Shown: piece by piece, positions 17,455-26,969 of the stretch
How the letters are laid out: every line of letters begins with the position of its first letter
How positions within the stretch are numbered: the first letter of the stretch is position 1
NCBI GenBank assembly: GCA_963762615.1
Contig: CAVXLG010000017.1
Coordinates: 538,888 to 602,887 of the forward strand
Origin: PALSA-505 sp963762615
Lineage (GTDB): Bacteria; Actinomycetota; Actinomycetes; Streptosporangiales; Streptosporangiaceae
Length of the DNA stretch: 64,000 nucleotides
Direction of reading: 5' to 3'
Position numbers and translations under genes: made by a program
The notes under the pieces: model-generated
Seen by the model: only the letters and a program-made list of their open reading frames with translations
Told to the model about the DNA's origin: nothing
Databases searched by the model: none

Positions 17455-18803
17455 TCAGGTCTCCAGCTCCGCCAGCCAGCGCATCGCCCGGATGCCCGGG
17501 GCGAAGCAGTACTCTCCCCCGCGGGTGATAACGAACGGCGGAAGATCCTGCAGCCGACGGCGGATCGGGCGCTGCGGGATCGTGAACCTGCCGGACTCGT
17601 CATTCGCCCCGACCAGCGGGTCCTTCTCGGCCGGGGCGCCGATGAAGATGCCGTCGTTCAGCCACTGGGTCTTGACGAACTCAAACTGGCGTTTCAGGTA
17701 CGCCCCGGCGAAGACGAAGACGATGCCCCGGTCCGCGCCGTCGTCTTCCAGCAAGCCGGGGGGAGCGGCGGCCCGTAGCTGGTGCCGCGCCGGATCATGC
17801 GGTGCAGGCGGACGTTGACGTTCCCCTCGTTGTCCAGCGCGTCTCGCGGGTTCGCGCGCCGGGCATGCGCCCCGGCCGGGCACTTGAATCCCCGCGGATC
17901 ATCCTGGTATCCGAAGTCGTTATTGCGCTGCGGATCCGCGCCGATGTCGGGATCGTCCTGCTCCGGGCACAGCGCCAGCGGTGCGCCGCTCTGCCAGCGT
18001 CCGACCATCTTGGCGGCCAGCCGGTCCTCCTCCTCCCGGCTGGCGGCCCTGGCCCGCAGGTACTGCCGGTACGCGGCGACCCGCGTGTGCAGCTTGCGGA
18101 ACACAATGTAGGTACCATTTCGGCCGAGCACCTCGGGGACAGGAATCGGCGGCAGGCTGCCGGTCTCGTCCGGGTAGCCGAGGATGAACTCGCCCGCCTT
18201 GATCGGCAGCTCGCCTGGGTTCGTGCCGGGAACTCCGCTTCCCTCCACGGCTGGCTGGCCGATCCCGTCCTTGAAGCCGAATGAAGTGCGCCCGGTCGGC
18301 AGCTGGTAGCAGTCCTGGCGCCAGATGACCTCGATCCCGGGCAGCTCCTCGTGCGCCCGGCGCGCCCGCTCCAGGACCGCCTGCAGCCGCGCAGCGTCGG
18401 GCGACAGCGCCGCCAGCGCCACGTGCACGTCGGGACTGCCGAGCGGTTTCTCCCAGTTTTCCGGGCTGCTTTCCCTCGTGTCCCCCAGCTCCGCCGCGCG
18501 GGCCGCCATACCCTGACGGAACTCCGGCGCGAAGCTGGCCAGCGACTCGTGCGGGACGCCGAGCGCCTTCAGACCGCGATAGGTGAACGCGACAGTAATC
18601 CAGGCGTCACGCGCCGGATCCGATGACTGCCCAGCGGGGTCGACCACCGCCAGCAGCCGCCGTACCAGTTCCCGCCCGGCGTCGCGAGCATCGATGCGGA
18701 GCAGGAGATAAGTGCCCACATAGGGGGATGGCCGCTGGTGCAGCGCGCCTCGTTGGATGTCGTCTAGCTCGAGGCCACCTGTCCCGGCGGTCGTTGTGTT
18801 CAC
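17455..18803 (-). pseudogene. DyP-type heme peroxidase, frameshifted
   Basis: It starts at GTG 18803. The DyP fold is evident: the signature GXXDG as GFKDGIGQPAVEG, the segment IWRQDCYQLPTGRTSF, EFILGYPDETGSLPP, and the proximal heme region KCPAGAHARRANPRDAL with its His. Near 17760 a run of six G (plus strand) breaks the frame after SYGPPLP. The next frame supplies the expected end, LLEDDGADRGIVFVFAGAYL, KRQFEFVKTQWLNDG and GGEYCFAPGIRAMRWLAEL. A homopolymer slip, real or from sequencing, is likely. It is the third gene of a tight same-strand trio with the DUF4331 and barrel genes. Confidence 0.85.
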
Positions 18804-18817
18804 GGTGTCTTCGATCG

Positions 18818-19954
18818 TCAGAGGTGCTCGGGCGGCTGAGGAGGGTCGGGATTCGGCGGCGCGAGGTAGGGGAAGGTCCGCGTTGCAGGCCGGGTTGCCC
18901 GGTCGACCCCGTCCCGGATCCTGGGGCCGTTCCTGGCGTTGATGAGCAGCGTGAAAATCGTGTCCATAACATCGTCGTTCAGCGCTCGCCCGCCAGACGT
19001 TTCGTGCCTGCGGCCTGCGCAGGCAGCTAGCTCCATTTCGAAGAAGGATCCTCGCTCGGCATACGGCTTGGTGACGTCTACGGCCAGGAAGTCCGCCAGC
19101 AGCAACTCGGTCAGCGGGTGCGCCCCGTTCTCGTCCGCGGGCCAGTCCACCTGCCCGTCCAGGCCGTCCCAGAAGGCGAGATTGGCGTCCAGCCGCGCCC
19201 GGTACGTCCCCTCATAGGCCTGCCCGAGATGAAAAACGTCCTCGTTGTTGTACAGGTCGCGGATCTCCAGATCGCGGTTCACCTGGTCGAACTGCTTGGG
19301 CGCCAGCATCAGGTTCTTCACCTCGGGCCTGCCCACACGTTCCAGGCGGACGCTGAGCTTGCCCCGCGTCAGGGTCTCCGCAACCACGCCGACCAGCACT
19401 GTGCTGCCAAGCATCCTGGCGCAGTCAAGCTCGACGACGAGGCTGAGGACGTTCTTGCCGTCCAGGTAGATCGATCCCGGGTCGGTGAAGGCCAGCTTCC
19501 CCGTCGAGATCGTCTTGAGCACCGCTGCAGCGTCCATGATGAACGGATCCCAGCGCGCCCCCGCGAACAACCGCACGCCACAGGCCGGGTTGCCCTGCTC
19601 GTCATTCACCCTGAAGGTGACGGTCTCGCCCGCCGGAGTGGTGCACGCGCCTTCCTGCACGGGTCCCCGACCGTCGTTCCCGTTCACCGGGGGGGAGAAC
19701 ACTACGTCGAAGGAGAACTCTTCCGCGCCGACGGTGAACGGCACCGGATTGCCCTGCGCGGCCAGGGCGAGCGGCCGCAGCCGGAACCGGTAAATGAGCG
19801 CGTCCGAGCACAGCTCAGAAGGCTGCGCGAACGGCACGGTGTTCATCACGAGCACCAGGTGGCCCGGGCGCTCGGGACTCGGGAAGGCATAGAAGTCGGT
19901 GATATCCGCGACCGGCTCGGCCATGGCCCGCGGTCCCGAGATGTGATCCGACAT
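18818..19954 (-). CDS. DUF4331 family protein
   Basis: This 378-residue protein begins MSDHISGPRAMAEPVADITD, behind GGGAGG. It matches the DUF4331 family: the opening DHxxxP...DITDFYAFPSPERPGHLVLV, VVFSPPVNGNDG, GVRLFAGARWDPFIMDAAA, LDGKNVLSLVVELD and the late NEDVFHLGQAYEGTY. No signal peptide is present, unlike many family members. The biochemical role of the family is unknown. It is 27 bases from the barrel gene and 14 from the DyP gene, so the three are probably co-transcribed and may act together on an oxidant or heme-linked substrate. Confidence 0.88.
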   Translation of the reverse strand: MSDHISGPRAMAEPVADITDFYAFPSPERPGHLVLVMNTVPFAQPSELCSDALIYRFRLRPLALAAQGNPVPFTVGAEEFSFDVVFSPPVNGNDGRGPVQEGACTTPAGETVTFRVNDEQGNPACGVRLFAGARWDPFIMDAAAVLKTISTGKLAFTDPGSIYLDGKNVLSLVVELDCARMLGSTVLVGVVAETLTRGKLSVRLERVGRPEVKNLMLAPKQFDQVNRDLEIRDLYNNEDVFHLGQAYEGTYRARLDANLAFWDGLDGQVDWPADENGAHPLTELLLADFLAVDVTKPYAERGSFFEMELAACAGRRHETSGGRALNDDVMDTIFTLLINARNGPRIRDGVDRATRPATRTFPYLAPPNPDPPQPPEHL

Positions 19955-19981
19955 CGCCCCTCCCTAGTTACTGCTCCGAGG

Positions 19982-20530
19982 CTAGTCGGAGGCCTCGTCC
20001 AGCAGCGGCCTCAGCGCCGGGTGCTGCAGCGCCTCGCCCGCCTCCGGGGCGTCAAGCACCTGCTGGAACGCGTTGTTCACGCGCTCGGCCTTCCGGATCT
20101 CCTTGACTGTGCCGGGGTAATTCCGTGCATAGCCTGCCGCGGTCGCCTGCGCGCTCAGGACGAACTGCTTTACCGCCGCTAGGTCGGGCAGGCCCTCATA
20201 CCCCTCGACGTGGCGGAAGATGACGTCGAAAAGCTCCAGCGTCGGGCCCGACGTGAAGAAGTCCTCCATGTAAGCATCCCATGGGCCGTCGAAGCTCGTC
20301 GCGAACAGCAGACGCGTATCGTCGTCGAAGAGCACGAACCTGGCCTCGTGAATGGTTGTGATCGCCACGTTGTAGTCCCCCGGCCGGTATCCCGGGGTGT
20401 TCTGCAGCGTCTGCAGCGCCTCCCGCAAGGCATCCGCCTGCCCCGGCTTGACACGGAAGAACAGGGTGAATTCGCTGGTCGAGCCGACGGTCATGCCGGG
20501 CCGCGGCGTTCGTGTTGTGGGCGTTGCCAT
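19982..20530 (-). CDS. Small dimeric alpha/beta-barrel protein, DyP-cluster partner
   Basis: The protein is 182 residues from ATG 20530 behind GGAAAGGGA; upstream in-frame codons look spurious. It resembles ferredoxin-like stress-response or ABM barrel proteins: EFTLFFRVKPGQADALREAL, ARFVLFDDDTRLLFATSFDG, WDAYMEDFFTSGPTLELFDV and the terminal helix HPALRPLLDEASD. It is the first gene of the trio with DUF4331 and DyP genes. Possible roles are a small-molecule monooxygenase or a binding partner; neither is shown by the sequence. Confidence 0.8.
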   Translation of the reverse strand: MATPTTRTPRPGMTVGSTSEFTLFFRVKPGQADALREALQTLQNTPGYRPGDYNVAITTIHEARFVLFDDDTRLLFATSFDGPWDAYMEDFFTSGPTLELFDVIFRHVEGYEGLPDLAAVKQFVLSAQATAAGYARNYPGTVKEIRKAERVNNAFQQVLDAPEAGEALQHPALRPLLDEASD

Positions 20531-21144
20531 TCCCTTTCCTCCTGCGGATAGCAGATGACTTGATCTTGAACTGTCGCGCACGGAGATCACGGCGACGATG
20601 CTCACCAGCCTCTAACCCTGCCAGAAGCTTGCCGCATCGATAGCGACATCATCTTGGTCCCTCGATGCCAGGCTCGCTCAGCCCATCCGGGTCACTCGGC
20701 CGGTTGTACCCAATTCCTGTTCGAGCTGTCCAGCGGTGTCGTCACCCTCGCAGGGGTGATTCGCACGTTACTCAGGTGCTTTGGCCGATCGGTCGTTACC
20801 GGCAACGGTCACCTGCACCCGCCTATGTCCAGGTCGTCGTGCTCGGCCTGAGGCGCTGGCGGTGACGGTTCGGCGGCGGCGTTGCTGTACCTCTATGTTG
20901 TACGGCCATGATCCAGACCCGGCCATCCTCCCGAGATAGGCGCCAAGATTTGGCCTGGCAAGATCAGCGGGAAACGTGGCGACGGGAGCAGGCGCGGGCC
21001 GGTGCCCGTGGGCTGGCCCCCCGGGAGGCCGCCCGCCGTGCGCCGGAGGTGCTAAGGCGGAGTGGCCGCACCATGGCGGCGATTTCCCTACTGGCGCATC
21101 GCGCCCGCCAGGTGAGCGACTCCGGATTGCATCAAGCACGCTGC
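20531..21144. other. Intergenic with decayed integrase flank
   Basis: No intact gene. GTTGCTGTAC...TGTTGTACGG at 20881-20906 resembles a motif at 33563 and may be an old integrase arm region. Between 20930 and 21120 there is an open plus frame rich in Arg/Ala that is probably decayed element sequence. Confidence 0.45.
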
Positions 21145-21640
21145 CTGGTGCCCCCAGCGCCAGGGCGGCGGCCTGGTCCTGCGCGAGATCAAGGAGCGAC
21201 GGAACAAGGTGATGCCGGTCCCGCCCGAGCTGGTGACCATTCTCCGCGAGCATCAGCGGGCGCAAATCCTGGAACGAGCGCTGGCGGGCGGCACGTGGGC
21301 AGATCACGATTTCGTGTTCTGCCAGCCGGATGGCCAGCCCATCGATCCGCGGCGTGACTGGCAGGAATGGGCCGACATTCTCCAGAGCGCCGGGCTGGAG
21401 CACCGGGTCGTGCACGCGCAGCGGCACACGGCGGCGACACTGCTGCTCGACCAGGTCGTGGCCCTCGCGGTGCAGGAGATGCTCGGTCACTCCGATATCC
21501 GGGTCACTCGCAGCTACACGCATGTGTCCTCGCCGCTCACGAATCGAGGCGGCCCGACGGATGGGCGCAGCGCTGTGGGAACAGTCAATTGCAACCGGAA
21601 CTGCAACCGGAGTCAATGCTGAGCATCCTCAGCGAGAGAG
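21145..21640 (+). pseudogene. Tyrosine integrase, C-terminal remnant
   Basis: It carries GGGLVLREIKERRNKVMPVP, then WADHDFVFCQPDGQPIDPRR, HAQRHTAATLLLDQ (H-x-x-R), EMLGHSDIRVTRSYTHVSS (second His and nucleophile Tyr). After a frameshift near 21540 comes EAARRMGAALWEQ. The first Arg and the N-terminal domain are missing. It is the C-terminal part of a phage-type integrase ending 20 bases before tRNA scar copy 3. Confidence 0.85.
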
Positions 21641-21659
21641 AATGCCCGGCTCATGACCT

Positions 21660-21702
21660 GAGCCGCCTATCGGAATCGAACCGATGACCTACGCATTACG
21701 AG
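21660..21702 (-). repeat. tRNA-Thr(CGT) 3'-half scar, attachment site copy 3
   Basis: Identical to copy 1. The right flank (GCGTTGCTCGC, later GTTGATGGCGGTTCGGGG) is related to that of copy 1, pointing to the same element family. Confidence 0.85.
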
Positions 21703-21879
21703 GGTGTCACAATGCGTTGCTCGCGGGTTGAAATCCTGGTCAGCTTTATGTTCGCAGGTGGCTGCGGGCGGTGACCGTTGGCAGTTGATGGCGGTTCGGG
21801 GGCATTTCGGGGGCATGGCCACCCGCGTTCGGACCGCTGGAAGGCCGTCCCGAGGGGCCGCGCCGGGTAGGCTCAGATC

Positions 21880-22095
21880 ATGGATCGGACAGTCAGGCTG
21901 ACGGCCGTCGTCACCCCAGACGGCGACTGGTATGTGGCTCGCTGCCTTGACGTTGAGGTCGCCAGCCAGGGCCGGACCATCGACGAGGCGCTGGCCAACC
22001 TGCGCGAGGCACTGGAGCTGTATTTCGAGGATCAGCCTGCGCCTGATGCGCCGGAGCCGATCGTCGCTCCGGTCGAAGTCCGGCTCTCTGCGTGA
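21880..22095 (+). CDS. hicB: HicB-type antitoxin
   Basis: This 71-residue protein has the partial RNase H fold of HicB: RLTAVVTPDGDWYVARCLDV, ASQGRTIDEALANLREALEL, then YFEDQP. HicB proteins bind and inhibit HicA and often repress the operon. No C-terminal DNA-binding domain is present, so repression may depend on the complex. The stop overlaps the HicA start by four bases. The module sits 180 bases right of tRNA scar copy 3, where a stability module for an integrated element would be expected. Confidence 0.88.
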   Translation: MDRTVRLTAVVTPDGDWYVARCLDVEVASQGRTIDEALANLREALELYFEDQPAPDAPEPIVAPVEVRLSA

Positions 22096-22313
22096 GCCCC
22101 AGGCGGCTGCCGGTCGTCTCCGGTGTCCGCGTTGTGCGCGCCCTTGAGAAGGACGGCTTCGGCGTTATCGGTACCAAAGGCAGCCACTGCAAGCTGCGCC
22201 GGGGCTCGCGGACTGTGATCGTTCCCCTGCATGACGAGGTGCGGCCAGGGACTCTCGCGTCGATCTTGCGTGCCGCCGACATGACTGCCGACCGGCTCCG
22301 CGAGTTGCTCTGA
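22092..22313 (+). CDS. hicA: HicA-type mRNA interferase toxin
   Basis: This 73-residue double-stranded-RNA-binding-fold toxin contains VSGVRVVRALEKDGF, the catalytic His in GTKGSHCKLRRGSRTV, IVPLHDEVRPGTLASI and the terminal helix ADMTADRLRELL. HicA cleaves mRNA and slows growth until bound by HicB. It starts at GTG within the hicB stop, so the two are translationally coupled. Both genes look intact, though nearby genes are broken. Confidence 0.9.
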   Translation: MSPRRLPVVSGVRVVRALEKDGFGVIGTKGSHCKLRRGSRTVIVPLHDEVRPGTLASILRAADMTADRLRELL

Positions 22314-22460
22314 CACCTAGCACCAGCTTGGAAGATCGGTGGTGCGGCATCTGGTCTGACCAGGCCCGAAGTTCCTGCTGATCCTTGGGCGTCGAGCGCG
22401 CATGAATGACCGCTGCTACCCGGGAGTCCCCCTGGCATATGACCCGTACGTGGCCCGCGC

Positions 22461-22943
22461 TCACGGCTCCGGATCATGGCGGGTCATGCGCGAAGAGACG
22501 CACTTGGTTAGCATTGGATCATGATCCGGTCCAGCAGGAGCGTTGATCACCCTGTCTGCTATGCCTGCGTGCGGGATGAGATTTACGACCGGACCGGACG
22601 TCATCCGAGAGCGACCCGGCAGCAGCCTCCCCACCTCCGCCCGGACAAACTGCGGAGCGGCATCCAGCGCCGCCGCCAGCAGCCCGCCGCCATCCAGCCC
22701 GCCCAGCTCGCCCAGCGCCGCCGCCACCGGCAGCAGCGGCAGCGTGCCCGCCACCGGCAGGCACTCCCCCCGCACCATCACCATCCCCGCCGCCGCGGCC
22801 CGGGCCATCCCCTCCCCGGCAAACCGGGTCTTGCCCACCCCCGCATCCCCCGCCACCAGCACCAGCCGGGCATCCCCGCCCAGCGCCCTCGCCAGGCGGG
22901 ACAACTCACCCTCACGGCCGACGAACGCCGCTGGCCCACCCAT
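22461..22943 (-). pseudogene. LAL-type regulator, N-terminal fragment
   Basis: From ATG 22943 it encodes GPAAFVGREGELSRLARALG, Walker A LVLVAGDAGVGKTRFAGEGM and GECLPVAGTLPLLPVAAALG, the start of a large LuxR-type ATPase. After about 110 residues similarity ends (GRLLPG) and the rest is unrelated. More than 600 residues and the LuxR domain are missing. Confidence 0.75.
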
Positions 22944-23346
22944 GTGCTCAGCCCACCAGCCTCCACCCGCCCGGTCAATCCCCAGCCGTCCGAACCCTAA
23001 CCGCCAGCAACGCGGCGCGCCGGCCCGGCTCAAGCCCAGCTGGGCGAGCGAGCGCCGCCACCGAACGAAACATCCGGGCTCGTCTTCAGTGCCAGCCCGC
23101 CGACCGGGACGAGCGCCCATAAGGCGGATCTACGTGCTTGCCGTCACCGTTGATCGGCCACGCTCCGTGGCCAATCGCTTCCTTCGCTCACGCCGTGCGG
23201 CAGGATCGCCCCGAGTCCGCGGCCCGCCCGCTCGGCGGCTACTGCGGATGATCCGGGCCGACGCTGAGCCCACGCAGTCTTCGGCCGATCTCCATTCCCC
23301 GGGGCCGGGCGGGCTGATCCGTGCCGCCGCCTGCCAGGAGCCCGGG

Positions 23347-23769
23347 TCAGCTGAGCCGCTGCACCAAGTGGATCTGGTCGTGCCCGCGCGGGTAGGCCGG
23401 CGTGCGACCGCACTCCCGGTATCCCAAGCGGGCGTAGAACCCCGGTGCCTGGAAGGAATGAGTACTCAGGGCCACCTGATCGCAGCCCCGGCGCCCGATC
23501 TCCTGCTCCGCCGTGGCCAGCAGCCGGGTGCCCAGGCCGCACCGGCGCTGGTCGGCCCGCACCCAGAGAAACTCGATGTAACCACACCCACCCCACGTCC
23601 ACCCGGACAGCCCCGCGCACAGGTCACCGTCGTTGTCCCGGACGGCGATACCCAGCAGCCCGCCGTCGGCGAGGCCGGTCGCCGCGACGTTGAAGGCGTT
23701 GATCTCCTCGTTGAGGCGCTCCCGCAGGCCATCGTCGGCATCGCTGACCACGAATTCGGTCCCGCTCAT
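23347..23769 (-). CDS. GNAT acetyltransferase
   Basis: This protein of about 140 residues begins MSGTEFVVSDADDG; an adjacent ATG gives one more residue. Both follow GGAGAGGAG. It has the GNAT core: GIAVRDNDGDLCAGLSGWTW, IEFLWVRADQRRCGLGTRLL (acetyl-CoA loop RRCGLGTR), ATAEQEIGRRGCDQVAL and FQAPGFYARLGYRECGR. The substrate is unknown; relatives are often near resistance or modification genes. It is a single gene in a poorly conserved stretch. Confidence 0.85.
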   Translation of the reverse strand: MSGTEFVVSDADDGLRERLNEEINAFNVAATGLADGGLLGIAVRDNDGDLCAGLSGWTWGGCGYIEFLWVRADQRRCGLGTRLLATAEQEIGRRGCDQVALSTHSFQAPGFYARLGYRECGRTPAYPRGHDQIHLVQRLS

Positions 23770-23772
23770 CAT

Positions 23773-24554
23773 CGGCTCCTCTCCACAGCAGGCTGGCCTG
23801 CCAGCTCGCACCACCTACTCAGCGCAGCCCGCCCCAGCAGGCAAACCGCACCAAATGCTTGCCTGGCCACCCGCGGCGCCCGGCATTCATCCTGATCTCG
23901 GCAGGTCACAACGGCCCAGTTGCCTGACGCTATCCGTTCGCTCATCGGCTATGGCCGAGCGTCGATGAGCCATGCCGACCGCACGCGTGGCGGCACGCAG
24001 ATCACCTCGATATGGCGCTGCACCCGATCGACCGGCGAGACGATCGGAGCCGCGCCTAACGGCGGATCTTCGCGCGGCTGACGTCGGCATCACTGCCTGT
24101 GCCGGTTTACGTTCGGTGACGGAGTAGTTGAGAGACGGGCGACGGTAGGCGGTCAGCACTCACCCGCGCTCCCAGAGCTGTGGATGCGCCGGAGCACCCA
24201 GCCGCCACGTTTTCGCCAGCGCCCAGCCAGGGTCCCGCGGCATGCCCGACTGGCGGGCTCCGCCGACCACAATGTCCTGCGGAGCGGCTGCCAGCCAGTA
24301 TCTTGAGCCCCGCCCCAGCGACCACGGCAGTGAGTTCTGCGCGGGGACTATGCGCGTCATTCGTTATGAATACGCGGCGCTATCTATCTTGAGTACAGCC
24401 CTGAGATCGAAATGTTCTGCCGGCGGCGACAGCTTGTAGGCGTAGCGCCTGTCACGCCCTGCCCGGATAACTGGCGGCCGGACTGCCATTGTTACGGAGT
24501 CAACTCCGGCCCAATTTTGATCCGGCTGTTCCGGGTGAACTTTGACCCACCTGG
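23773..24554. other. Long intergenic, nothing recognised
   Basis: About 780 bases without a recognisable gene on either strand. Base composition is uneven, with AT-rich patches near 24340-24420. It ends in IS21-type sequence with GGTCAAAGTTCACCCGG on the minus strand near 24525-24550. Confidence 0.5.
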
Positions 24555-24790
24555 TTAGTCGCTAGTCTTGGTGGCCGCGGGGGCGCGGCCGAGGTCGGGT
24601 CTTTGAGCCGGTAGCTGTCTCCTTTCAGGCTGATGACTTCGGCGTGGTGGACGAGGCGGTCGATCATGGCGGCAGCGACGACGTCGTCGCCAAGACCTCG
24701 CCCCAGCGGCCGAAGGGCTTGTTGGAGGTGACGATGAGGCTGGCCCGCTCGTAGCGGAGGCGCCCGGCCAGTTTCGATCATGGATCGGGC
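24555..24790 (-). pseudogene. IS21-family helper ATPase (IstB), C-terminal remnant
   Basis: Minus-strand frames give RYERASLIVTSNKPFGRWGE, LGDDVVAAAMIDRLVHHAEV and ISLKGDSYRLKD, the conserved end of IstB, with frameshifts between them. The N-terminal Walker region and the istA partner are missing. It is a dead IS21 fragment cut by the DUF1707 region. Confidence 0.75.
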
Positions 24791-24931
24791 TGAGCATACG
24801 TCGAGGCCGCGCTGAGAGCGTCCCAACCTACGGTGATCCACCACCCGGGCGGGTCGCCGTGGAAGCTGACCTCCATGGTGAACTCGCCGCGCTACGCTTT
24901 CCGTACGTCGCGCTCGGGGGAGGTGCCAGTG

Positions 24932-25543
24932 ATGGCAGGGCCGGGAGACGAGATGGCAGTAGGAGCGGGGGGCCGCAGTCATCTGCGGGCGTCGCACGCC
25001 GACCGCGAGCAGGTGATCGGCACCCTCAAGGCCGCGTTCGTGCAGGGCATGCTGGCCAAGGATGAGCTGGATGAGAGGGTGGGCCAGGTGTTCGCCTCCC
25101 GGACTCATGGGGAGCTGGCGTCGCTGACTGCCGACCTGCCCGCCGGGCTGAGCGCGGCCCCGCCGCCGGGTACGCCCGCTCGGGTGTGGCCCCGGCCACC
25201 GCTGGGCAAGGTGGTCGCGGGCGCGGCCTTGATCGTTCCGCCGCCAGCCATGGTGGGGCTCGCCTTCCTCACCGGGAGTCGGGAAGTGGCTATTGCGGCC
25301 GCCTTGGTGGTGGTTATCTTCTTCATGGCCTGGATGGTGGCGGGAGCGCAGCTGCTGGCCAACTGGCATGACAAGCGCTCCCGCAGGCGGCTGCCACCGG
25401 GGCCAGCACCTGGCGCTGGCGGTCAGGCATCCCGGCCCCTGCCATCGGCAGGCCCGGGCAGGCAGCTTCCTCCGGCCGGTCACGGTCACCGGCATACCGC
25501 CGAAGCGGCGCCGATCGGTCGTCCCCGCCTGCTGCCCAGTTAA
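24932..25543 (+). CDS. DUF1707 membrane protein
   Basis: This protein of about 203 residues starts at ATG 24932 behind GGGGGAGG. Residues 15-70 are a DUF1707 domain: LRASHADREQVIGTLKAAF, VQGMLAKDELDERVGQVFAS, RTHGELASLTADLP. Two transmembrane segments follow (GKVVAGAALIVPPPAMVGLA and EVAIAAALVVVIFFMAWMVA), then a Pro/Arg-rich tail. DUF1707 domains are frequent at the N-terminus of small actinobacterial membrane proteins; their role is unknown. The next gene is a broken tandem copy. Confidence 0.85.
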   Translation: MAGPGDEMAVGAGGRSHLRASHADREQVIGTLKAAFVQGMLAKDELDERVGQVFASRTHGELASLTADLPAGLSAAPPPGTPARVWPRPPLGKVVAGAALIVPPPAMVGLAFLTGSREVAIAAALVVVIFFMAWMVAGAQLLANWHDKRSRRRLPPGPAPGAGGQASRPLPSAGPGRQLPPAGHGHRHTAEAAPIGRPRLLPS

Positions 25544-25557
25544 CACAGGAGCCGGTG

Positions 25558-26143
25558 ATGGCAGAACCGTCAGACCAAATGCCAGCAGCCACAGGCCACG
25601 GCCGCCTCCGGACGTCGCACGCCGACCGCGAGCATGCGATCGAGATGCTCAAGGCCGCATAGGTGCAAGGCATGCTCACCAAGGACGAACTCGACGCCCG
25701 CGTCGGCCAGGCGCTCACCTCGCGCACCTACGCCGACCTGGCCGCTCTCACCACCGACATCCCGCCTGCCCCGGCCGCAGCCAGCCAGGCCGGCCCGCCC
25801 GCCTGCCCCGGGCTGCCGCCAACCGCTGGCCAGGGCGGCTGCCGGGTCGGGCGGCTGCCTGGTCATCGCCTTCGCCGCCATGCAGGTCCACCGCCTCGCC
25901 GATCCGGGCAATGCCCCCGGCACCCTCCCCGCGTCCTTGGCGCTCCCGAGCTTCCGGGTAGCCCTCACCGCCGTATTCGCGGCACTGTTCATCGTGATCG
26001 CCGGGGCGGCCACCGCAGTGGAGCAGAGACGCTCCCTCAGGCAGCTGCCGCCCCGGCAGGGGCCGGCGGCCATGCCCTGGGAGGCGGCCAGCGCGGCGGC
26101 GCCGGCCCTGGCCCGGTTCCCACTGGCCCTCGCACCGACCTGA
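25558..26143 (+). pseudogene. DUF1707 tandem copy with nonsense and frameshift
   Basis: It starts MAEPSDQMPAATGHGRLRTS and reads the DUF1707 domain, but a TAG replaces the Phe codon of the paralog inside AAFVQGML (at 25660). The domain resumes VQGMLTKDELDARVGQALTS. Near 25790-25810 the frame shifts and the membrane segments continue in another frame (FRVALTAVFAALFIVIAGAA). It arose by duplication of the gene 14 bases upstream and is now dead. Confidence 0.85.
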
Positions 26144-26444
26144 CCAGCGCGGACCTGCGGGCCCACAAGTCACGGCAGCACCGGCAGCATGTTCCCGTGC
26201 GGGCGGGTCGGCACCACGCGGCGCCGGACGCGATATGACGCTGGTGAATCCGGCACAGGGAACGGTGCCTGCCCGGTTGACCGGGCTGGGCTTGACGCCT
26301 TAGCCTGCATCAGATTCCGCCCGACCGGAGACGGAAACAGGCAGCCAAAGAACGCGCGGAACCTGTACCGCTTCAGAATCCATGCGGGGTCCTCTGAGCT
26401 GCGGTTTTGGCTGGCTCGGCGGGGTTAGGGCAAGGTCGCAGTTC
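26144..26444. other. Intergenic, nothing recognised
   Basis: Three hundred bases with no supported gene between the DUF1707 copy and an IS fragment. Confidence 0.45.
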
Positions 26445-26625
26445 ATGTCTGTTCGCCTGCTGTATTTGATCACGATCCGGATCTTCGGCTGGCTGGTTCT
26501 GCTGGGCCGCAACGAGGCGCCCAAGGATGCGGAGATCATGGTGCCCCGTCATGAGGTGATGTTGCTCCGGCGCCAGGTGGCCCGCCCGAACCCGACCGGG
26601 CCGGCCTGCCGGGTGGACGACGCCG
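26445..26625 (+). pseudogene. Integrase-core transposase, N-terminal fragment
   Basis: It opens MSVRLLYLITIRIFGWLVLL and EAPKDAEIMVPRHEVMLLRR, the characteristic start of actinobacterial IS3/IS481-like integrase-core proteins. It breaks off after QVARPNP. The catalytic core is absent. Confidence 0.7.
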
Positions 26626-26969
26626 CGGCGGGCTGGGGCGACCCGCCGCGAGGTGGCGGCGGCCCGCCAGGCCCCGGGCCCGCACCGGTCCCGCCAGATG
26701 GCGGCAGCGGATCGTAACCGATGATGACGCCGGCCTGACGGTCGGCATGCCCGGCCTTCACAAACCAGGCCCGGGCATCGAGCAGGACCCGCTCGTGGCC
26801 ATGCTGGCTGACGCTGTCATCCAGCATGCTGGAACGCCCTGACCGGCGAAACTCAGGTTGCGGGCTTGTCTCGTCATCGTCCACCGGTACCGCATCCATG
26901 ACCACGGGCGATCCCCGCGAAGTGCAGGGAATCGTCCGCGATCAAGGACGCCAGGGAGCGCCCGGGCGG
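26626..26969. other. Unresolved stretch
   Basis: GC-rich sequence after the IS fragment. A minus frame at about 26705-26905 (HGHERVLLDARAWFVKAGHA) is open but I do not recognise it, and there is no good start. It may be remnant transposon sequence. Confidence 0.35.
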
